From NCBI RefSeq assembly GCF_001657485.1, contig NZ_LXFU01000037.1, positions 248,001 through 312,000 on the forward strand: a DNA stretch of 64,000 nucleotides, given 5' to 3'. Under the pieces are notes generated by a model, which worked only from the letters and a program-made list of their open reading frames with translations, made no database searches and was not told where the DNA came from. Both the position numbers and the translations under genes were made by a program. The DNA comes from Rhizobium sp. WYCCWR10014. GTDB taxonomy: Bacteria; Pseudomonadota; Alphaproteobacteria; Rhizobiales; Rhizobiaceae. Positions 59,792-64,000 of this stretch are shown piece after piece (positions within the stretch are counted from its first letter, which is position 1; every line of letters starts with the position of its first letter).

Positions 59792-60529
59792 CTATTGATC
59801 GGCGGCTCCGTCCTCGGCCAACAGATTGTGCTCCTGCCATTCACCTTGCGGAATGGCATCGCCGACGAGGAAGGCGAAGGAGACGACCTTGCCGGAGCCG
59901 GCATCGAGCTCGCATTTGAACTGGATGTTGTACCATTTTCGTTTGCTGCGGAAAGCGCCGCCCTTCACCTCGACCCTATTGCCACTGACCTTCTCCGCCG
60001 CCATCGCATAGGGCGCAAGCGCATCCGGCGCCGTGGCCGGCTGCGCCCGGCGGACCTGCTCCAGCGCCTCGAGATCACAGAGCTGCAGATTGCGCTCGCT
60101 GCCAGCAAGGCCGCGCAACGCCTCGCGGGCGCGGCGGCTGCGGGGATCGGCAAGGACCTTGTCGGAAAACAGCTGCCTTGCCTCGACGAATTCAGCCGGC
60201 TTTGGCACCGGCAAAGTGATCGGTGCCACAGAAGGCATTGCCGCAGCAGGCGGATTATTTGCAACCGGCGCCGCCGGCTCGGCTTCGGGTTCTGCGACCT
60301 CGGGCTTAGCCTGTTCCGGCGAAGGCGCTATGATGGGCTCAGGCATTTTCAGCGATTCCGCGGCCTGAGGGACGATCTCCACCGAGAGACCGTCATCCGG
60401 CAATGGCAGCGGCGGCTCGGCCTTCGGCAACAGCAGCAGAAGGAGCAGGATCGCGATGGCATGCAGAGCGAACGACGCCGTAGCGCCCCACCGGATCCCG
60501 TCATCCCACTTGCCCGCCGCCAGTTCCAT
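59792..60529 (-). CDS. DUF930 protein, paralogue
   Basis: A 245-residue protein of the same plan: N-terminal membrane segment (WGATASFALHAIAILLLLLLL), Pro/Glu/Ala-rich linker (about 40-105) and C-terminal DUF930 domain with NLQLCDLEALEQVRR and KWYNIQFKCELDAGSGKVVSFAF. The domain cysteines are conserved with the neighbouring paralogue. The tandem pair suggests a duplicated envelope function; the partner is unknown. Confidence 0.8.
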   Translation of the reverse strand: MELAAGKWDDGIRWGATASFALHAIAILLLLLLLPKAEPPLPLPDDGLSVEIVPQAAESLKMPEPIIAPSPEQAKPEVAEPEAEPAAPVANNPPAAAMPSVAPITLPVPKPAEFVEARQLFSDKVLADPRSRRAREALRGLAGSERNLQLCDLEALEQVRRAQPATAPDALAPYAMAAEKVSGNRVEVKGGAFRSKRKWYNIQFKCELDAGSGKVVSFAFLVGDAIPQGEWQEHNLLAEDGAADQ

Positions 60530-60704
60530 CGGTCAGGAAGCGGCTGTCGGACGATCGATGACGATCATGAAACTGAGGAGCGCTTTCATCATGAGCTTGC
60601 CGAAAAGTCGGGCCGGAGCCTGCCGCGGAAATTGAAGCACACCGCGACACTGCCAGCGCAGCGAGTGCTCCGCAACATCTAAGATCGACGATCTCTGGCT
60701 CCGG

Positions 60705-60998
60705 CTACCCGAGCGAGCCGATGAGATCCCGGTAGGCGGCCTCCGGGAATGCCTTCAGCGTCTCCGTGCGGACATTGCCGCCCATCGCCAGCGAGAGGGT
60801 AAAATGCGCCATGACGGCGTCATCGGGCGCCTCGCAGACGGCGACCATGTCATGCCCGCCCATCGTCAGATAGAACTGGTTGAAGGAGCCGCCGACGCTG
60901 GTGAGCAATTTCTTCGCCGCATCGAGCCGTTTTGCCGAGTCGCGCACATTGCGGATGCCCTGATCCGTCCAATTGATCAAAAGAATGTAAGTGGTCAT
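60705..60998 (-). CDS. GYD domain protein
   Basis: A 97-residue protein of the GYD family (dimeric alpha/beta barrel): YILLINWTDQGIRNVRDSAKR at residues 4-24, GGSFNQFYLTMGGHDMVAV near 38-56 and the FTLSLAMGGNVRTETL helix region near 70-85. Function unknown. It is followed downstream by the DUF930 pair in the same orientation. Confidence 0.88.
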   Translation of the reverse strand: MTTYILLINWTDQGIRNVRDSAKRLDAAKKLLTSVGGSFNQFYLTMGGHDMVAVCEAPDDAVMAHFTLSLAMGGNVRTETLKAFPEAAYRDLIGSLG

Positions 60999-61011
60999 GT
61001 CGCACCTCCCA

Positions 61012-61121
61012 GAGCAGGATGCCGAAAAGTGTCAGCGGTTTTCGGACGACATCACGCTCTATTTTTGGGTGTAGATCCGAATTCAGATTTTGGCCGGTCA
61101 GGCCTAAAATTATTCGGATCT
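61012..61121. repeat. GATGCCGAAAAGTGT dispersed repeat (copy 2) and hairpin
   Basis: 61012-61060 repeats the 48557 element with a few changes. It is followed by TAGATCCGAAT ... ATTCGGATCTA arms at about 61071-61121. No gene lies between 60999 and 61259. Confidence 0.7.
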
Positions 61122-61260
61122 AGGGAGGACTGGCCCATGCAGGCATACATCGACCCTCGGTCGCGCGTTGCGATGCCTTCCCCCGTGGCCGGATTATAGG
61201 CTTGTCACCATGGAGGGACAAGAAAGGCGCCAGGATCATTGGTATTAATCAGGAAAAGCA

Positions 61261-61286
61261 AAAGCCGGGCATAAAGCCCGGCTTTT
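61261..61286 (-). terminator. rpoD intrinsic terminator
   Basis: AAAGCCGGGC and GCCCGGCTTT form a 10-bp stem with a 5-nt loop, followed on the minus strand by TGCTTTTCC, just after rpoD. Confidence 0.85.
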
Positions 61287-61312
61287 CCAATCAGAACGGC
61301 GTGGCCGAAGCC

Positions 61313-63370
61313 TTAGCTGTCGAGGAAGCTTCTCAGCTTTCTAGAGCGGCTCGGATGCTTCAGCTTGCGCAGCGCCTTCGCCTCGATCTGGCGGATACGT
61401 TCGCGGGTGACCGAGAACTGCTGGCCGACTTCTTCGAGCGTGTGGTCGGTGTTCATGCCGATGCCGAAGCGCATGCGCAGAACACGTTCTTCGCGTGGCG
61501 TCAGCGAGGCGAGAACACGGGTCGTCGTTTCGCGCAGGTTCGCCTGGATGGCGGCGTCGATCGGCAGCAGCGCGTTCTTGTCCTCGATGAAATCGCCAAG
61601 ATGCGAATCCTCTTCGTCACCCACCGGGGTTTCGAGCGAAATCGGCTCCTTGGCGATCTTCAGGACCTTCCGGACCTTTTCAAGCGGCATGGCAAGCTTT
61701 TCGGCCAGCTCTTCCGGCGTCGGCTCGCGGCCTATCTCGTGCAGCATCTGGCGCGATGTGCGGACGATCTTGTTGATCGTCTCTATCATATGCACCGGAA
61801 TGCGGATCGTGCGGGCCTGGTCGGCGATCGAACGGGTGATCGCCTGACGGATCCACCATGTCGCATAGGTCGAGAACTTGTAGCCGCGGCGGTATTCGAA
61901 CTTGTCGACCGCTTTCATCAGGCCGATATTGCCTTCCTGAATGAGGTCGAGGAACTGCAGGCCGCGGTTCGTGTACTTCTTGGCGATGGAGATGACCAGG
62001 CGAAGGTTCGCTTCGACCATTTCCTTCTTGGCGATGCGCGCTTCGCGCTCGCCCTTCTGCACCATATGGACGATGCGGCGGAATTCTGAGATCGAGATAC
62101 CGGTTTCGGTCGCCAGATTCTGGATTTCCTGGCGGATGTCGCGGATCGTCGTGTTTTCGCCCCTGGCGAATTCCTTCCAGCCGCGGGCAGCCAGATTGCC
62201 GATCGACTTCATCCAGTTCGGATCGAGCTCGGCGCCCTGGTACTGCTCCAGGAAGGAGTCGCGCTTGACGCCGTAGGATTCGGCCAGACGCAGCAGGCGG
62301 CCCTCGTTGGAAACGAGGCGCTTGTTGATGTCGTAGAGCTGCTCGACGAGGGCGTCGATGCGGTTCTGGTTCAAGGACAGAGATTTGACGGCCTTGATGA
62401 GCTCATCTTTGAGTTCCTTGTAGCGGCGCTCCTGGGCAGTGGACAGCGTGCCGGAAGCCGACAGCCGCTGCTCGACCTGCTGGTCCTGCAGCTTGCGCAG
62501 CTTCTTGTAGGTCTCGGCGATCGTATCCAGCGTCTCCATCACCTGCGGGCGAAGCTCGGCTTCCATCGCCGCCAGCGAAAGGTTGGATTCGTCCTCGTCC
62601 TCTTCCTCCTCCTCGGGAGGCAGGCCTTCGCCGCCGACATCGGTGATGTCGTCGTCGCCGGAGCGGGCGCGACGGGTCTTTTCCTTCTCTTCTGCCAGCT
62701 TGCGATCGGCTTCGATCTTTTCCGGGCTCTGGAACTGCGGCGCAGCCTTGGCTTCAGGGCCGGAATAGGTCGTTTCGAGATCGATGATCTCGCGCAGCAG
62801 CGTCGTGCCTTCGTTGAGTTCGTCGCGCCAGATGATCAGCGCCTGGAAGGTCAGCGGGCTTTCGCAGAGACCCGCGATCATCGTCTCGCGGCCGGCCTCG
62901 ATGCGCTTGGCGATCGCGATTTCGCCCTCGCGGGAAAGAAGCTCCACCGAGCCCATCTCGCGCAGGTACATGCGAACCGGATCGTCGGTACGGTCGGTCG
63001 GTTCTTTTTTCTTGGCGGTCGCCAGCGCCGTGCCGCTCGAAGGCGCGAGTTCGCCGCCTTCGCTCTCCTCGTCGCTGCCGGCATCGTCGTCATCGCTGCT
63101 GCCGGAAGCACCGGCTTCCTCGGCTTCCTCGTCTTCGATGACGTTGATGCCCATGTCGGACAGCATCGACATCGTGTCTTCGATCTGCTCGGACGTCACT
63201 TCTTCGGACGGCAGGACCGCGTTGAGCTCGTCCATGGTCACATAGCCGCGCTTCTTGGCGGCTTTGATCATCTTCTTGACCGCGTCGTCGGAAAGATCGA
63301 GAAGGGGGCCGTCGCTTGCGCCGTCGCGTTCGACTTCCGCGTCTTCGTTCTCTTTGACCTTGGTTGCCAT
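61313..63370 (-). CDS. rpoD: RNA polymerase housekeeping sigma factor RpoD (SigA)
   Basis: A 685-residue sigma-70, the primary sigma factor that directs RNA polymerase to most promoters. It shows region 1.1 (MIKAAKKRGYVTMDELNAVL), an acidic insert, region 1.2 (DPVRMYLREMGSVELLSREGE), a non-conserved region, region 2 with GNIGLMKAVDKFEYRRGYKFSTYATWW-type residues around 475-500 for -10 recognition, region 3, and region 4.2 (VTRERIRQIEAKALRKLKH) for -35 recognition. Length equals rhizobial SigA. The gene upstream in related genomes is usually dnaG, which is not in this window. Confidence 0.98.
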   Translation of the reverse strand: MATKVKENEDAEVERDGASDGPLLDLSDDAVKKMIKAAKKRGYVTMDELNAVLPSEEVTSEQIEDTMSMLSDMGINVIEDEEAEEAGASGSSDDDDAGSDEESEGGELAPSSGTALATAKKKEPTDRTDDPVRMYLREMGSVELLSREGEIAIAKRIEAGRETMIAGLCESPLTFQALIIWRDELNEGTTLLREIIDLETTYSGPEAKAAPQFQSPEKIEADRKLAEEKEKTRRARSGDDDITDVGGEGLPPEEEEEDEDESNLSLAAMEAELRPQVMETLDTIAETYKKLRKLQDQQVEQRLSASGTLSTAQERRYKELKDELIKAVKSLSLNQNRIDALVEQLYDINKRLVSNEGRLLRLAESYGVKRDSFLEQYQGAELDPNWMKSIGNLAARGWKEFARGENTTIRDIRQEIQNLATETGISISEFRRIVHMVQKGEREARIAKKEMVEANLRLVISIAKKYTNRGLQFLDLIQEGNIGLMKAVDKFEYRRGYKFSTYATWWIRQAITRSIADQARTIRIPVHMIETINKIVRTSRQMLHEIGREPTPEELAEKLAMPLEKVRKVLKIAKEPISLETPVGDEEDSHLGDFIEDKNALLPIDAAIQANLRETTTRVLASLTPREERVLRMRFGIGMNTDHTLEEVGQQFSVTRERIRQIEAKALRKLKHPSRSRKLRSFLDS

Positions 63371-63838
63371 TTATATCGTCGCCTTCCTGACGCTATCCAA
63401 TCTCGCTACGGTGAACGGGCTGTCTCAGGGCCTGACGCGCCGCACGCGCCGCCCTCGAATCACCTTTGCCCACCTAACGGGATGACATTTAAAGCCTGAT
63501 TAACCACGATTACCGGCACCGGACAGCAAAGCTTTCTTGCTCTTGGATTTCCGGCCATGGTTGCGCGATCCGCCTTGACCCAGTTCACCATTCAACAAGT
63601 CGAACGGTGATTCCCACATTTTTTGTTCTCGTCAAGCTTTTCCAGAAAAAAAGCCCACAAAAATACGGAAAAAGCCTTATCCACAGGCTTCGAACCGCGG
63701 CAGCGATTGCGAACCCTTATTTAAGATGCGGCGAACAAAAGACAAGGGCAGCAAATATTTTGCCCGGGATACCCGTCATTTCCGCCATTTCTGCGGTTGT
63801 GCCGACGACATATGCGCCTTTGGCGTGAGGCTCTTGGC
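63371..63838. other. rpoD upstream region, no gene seen
   Basis: The 468 bp between rpoD and the GFA-family gene hold only short, unsupported frames. The rpoD promoter and leader must lie here. An AT-rich stretch at 63600-63700 has repeated AAAA/TTTT runs. Confidence 0.55.
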
Positions 63839-64000
63839 CTAACGCGCCGCGCCGTCATACGCCGTCACCTTCAGCGCACCGAGATCGACCGCCGGGATGC
63901 AGCGCAGATTGATCGAGGCCATCGCCGAGCCGTCCGGGGCCACGCCTTCGCCGAACGGTGCAATGCCGCAATTGGCGCAGAAGTGATGCCGGATGACATG
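63839..64000 (-). CDS. GFA-family protein, C-terminal part (cut by window edge)
   Basis: The last 53 residues of a glutathione-dependent formaldehyde-activating enzyme/CENP-V-like protein; the start lies beyond the window. HHFCANCGIAPFGEG contains the FCxxCG zinc motif, followed by SAMASINLRCIPAVDLGALKV. Members bind zinc through cysteines; most are not proven formaldehyde enzymes. Confidence 0.85.
   Translation of the reverse strand, partial: HVIRHHFCANCGIAPFGEGVAPDGSAMASINLRCIPAVDLGALKVTAYDGAAR

Noticed and set aside
59347..59919. Glycine-rich frame opposite the DUF930 proline run
   Set aside because: The poly-glycine is simply the complement of the proline-rich linker; no supporting start site.

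Overview
This is a chromosomal window from a Rhizobium of the R. leguminosarum / R. etli group. The evidence is a complete cinR-cinI-cinS quorum-sensing locus, a 685-residue housekeeping sigma factor, many ABC uptake systems, GC-rich codon use and the dispersed palindromic intergenic repeats typical of rhizobia. This assignment is inferred from gene content; no search was run.

Left part (1-32.7 kb) is ordinary metabolic chromosome. It holds an APC-type amino acid permease with an N-formylglutamate amidohydrolase-like enzyme and a divergent RpiR regulator. Next is a four-gene ABC importer (3829-7756) preceded by a tandem Pho-box array, so it is probably induced by phosphate starvation. A sugar ABC importer with a Gfo/Idh/MocA dehydrogenase (8330-13671) is transcribed divergently from a BadF-type amino-sugar kinase and a GntR/UTRA regulator; each promoter carries a matching direct-repeat operator candidate. 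Then come metH with a 20-bp palindromic operator, an AGE-family sugar epimerase/isomerase, a polyamine-type ABC operon ending in an Asp/Glu/hydantoin racemase (22648-27843) with a divergent FCD-type GntR regulator, some small stress-type genes and a GH38-like hydrolase.

Middle part (32.7-46 kb): cinR, cinI and cinS (33386-35158) form a LuxR/LuxI circuit. The cinR and cinI upstream regions each carry a dyad with the layout CCCC-N8-GGGG. A single-domain response regulator and a tRNA-Ile2 (CAU) gene follow. The 3' end of the tRNA opens a decayed integrative island: a frameshifted integrase, a broken phage-type small gene, a SieB-like superinfection-exclusion protein, a frameshifted 4-fold beta-flower gene, a DUF2806-like protein, a DNA adenine methylase fragment, a DUF6161-like membrane protein, an IS5-family insertion inside a stop codon, and a cluster of tiny secreted proteins ending in Cys-Ser-Tyr, two of them inside a duplicated segment of about 420 bp.

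Right part (46-64 kb) returns to core chromosome: a SIMPL-domain protein, paired small secreted proteins, YjbQ, DUF1428, a HAD hydrolase, a DUF922 putative metalloprotease, an MFS exporter, a Crp/Fnr regulator, DUF6894 and DUF427 proteins, a B3/B4-domain protein, an EamA transporter with an AraC regulator, an APH(3')-type phosphotransferase, two DUF930 envelope proteins, a GYD protein, rpoD, and the end of a GFA-family gene cut by the window edge.

The strongest leads are the shared cin operators, the Pho-box array, the paired kinase/importer operators, and the island's CSY-tailed peptide family beside defence-like genes.
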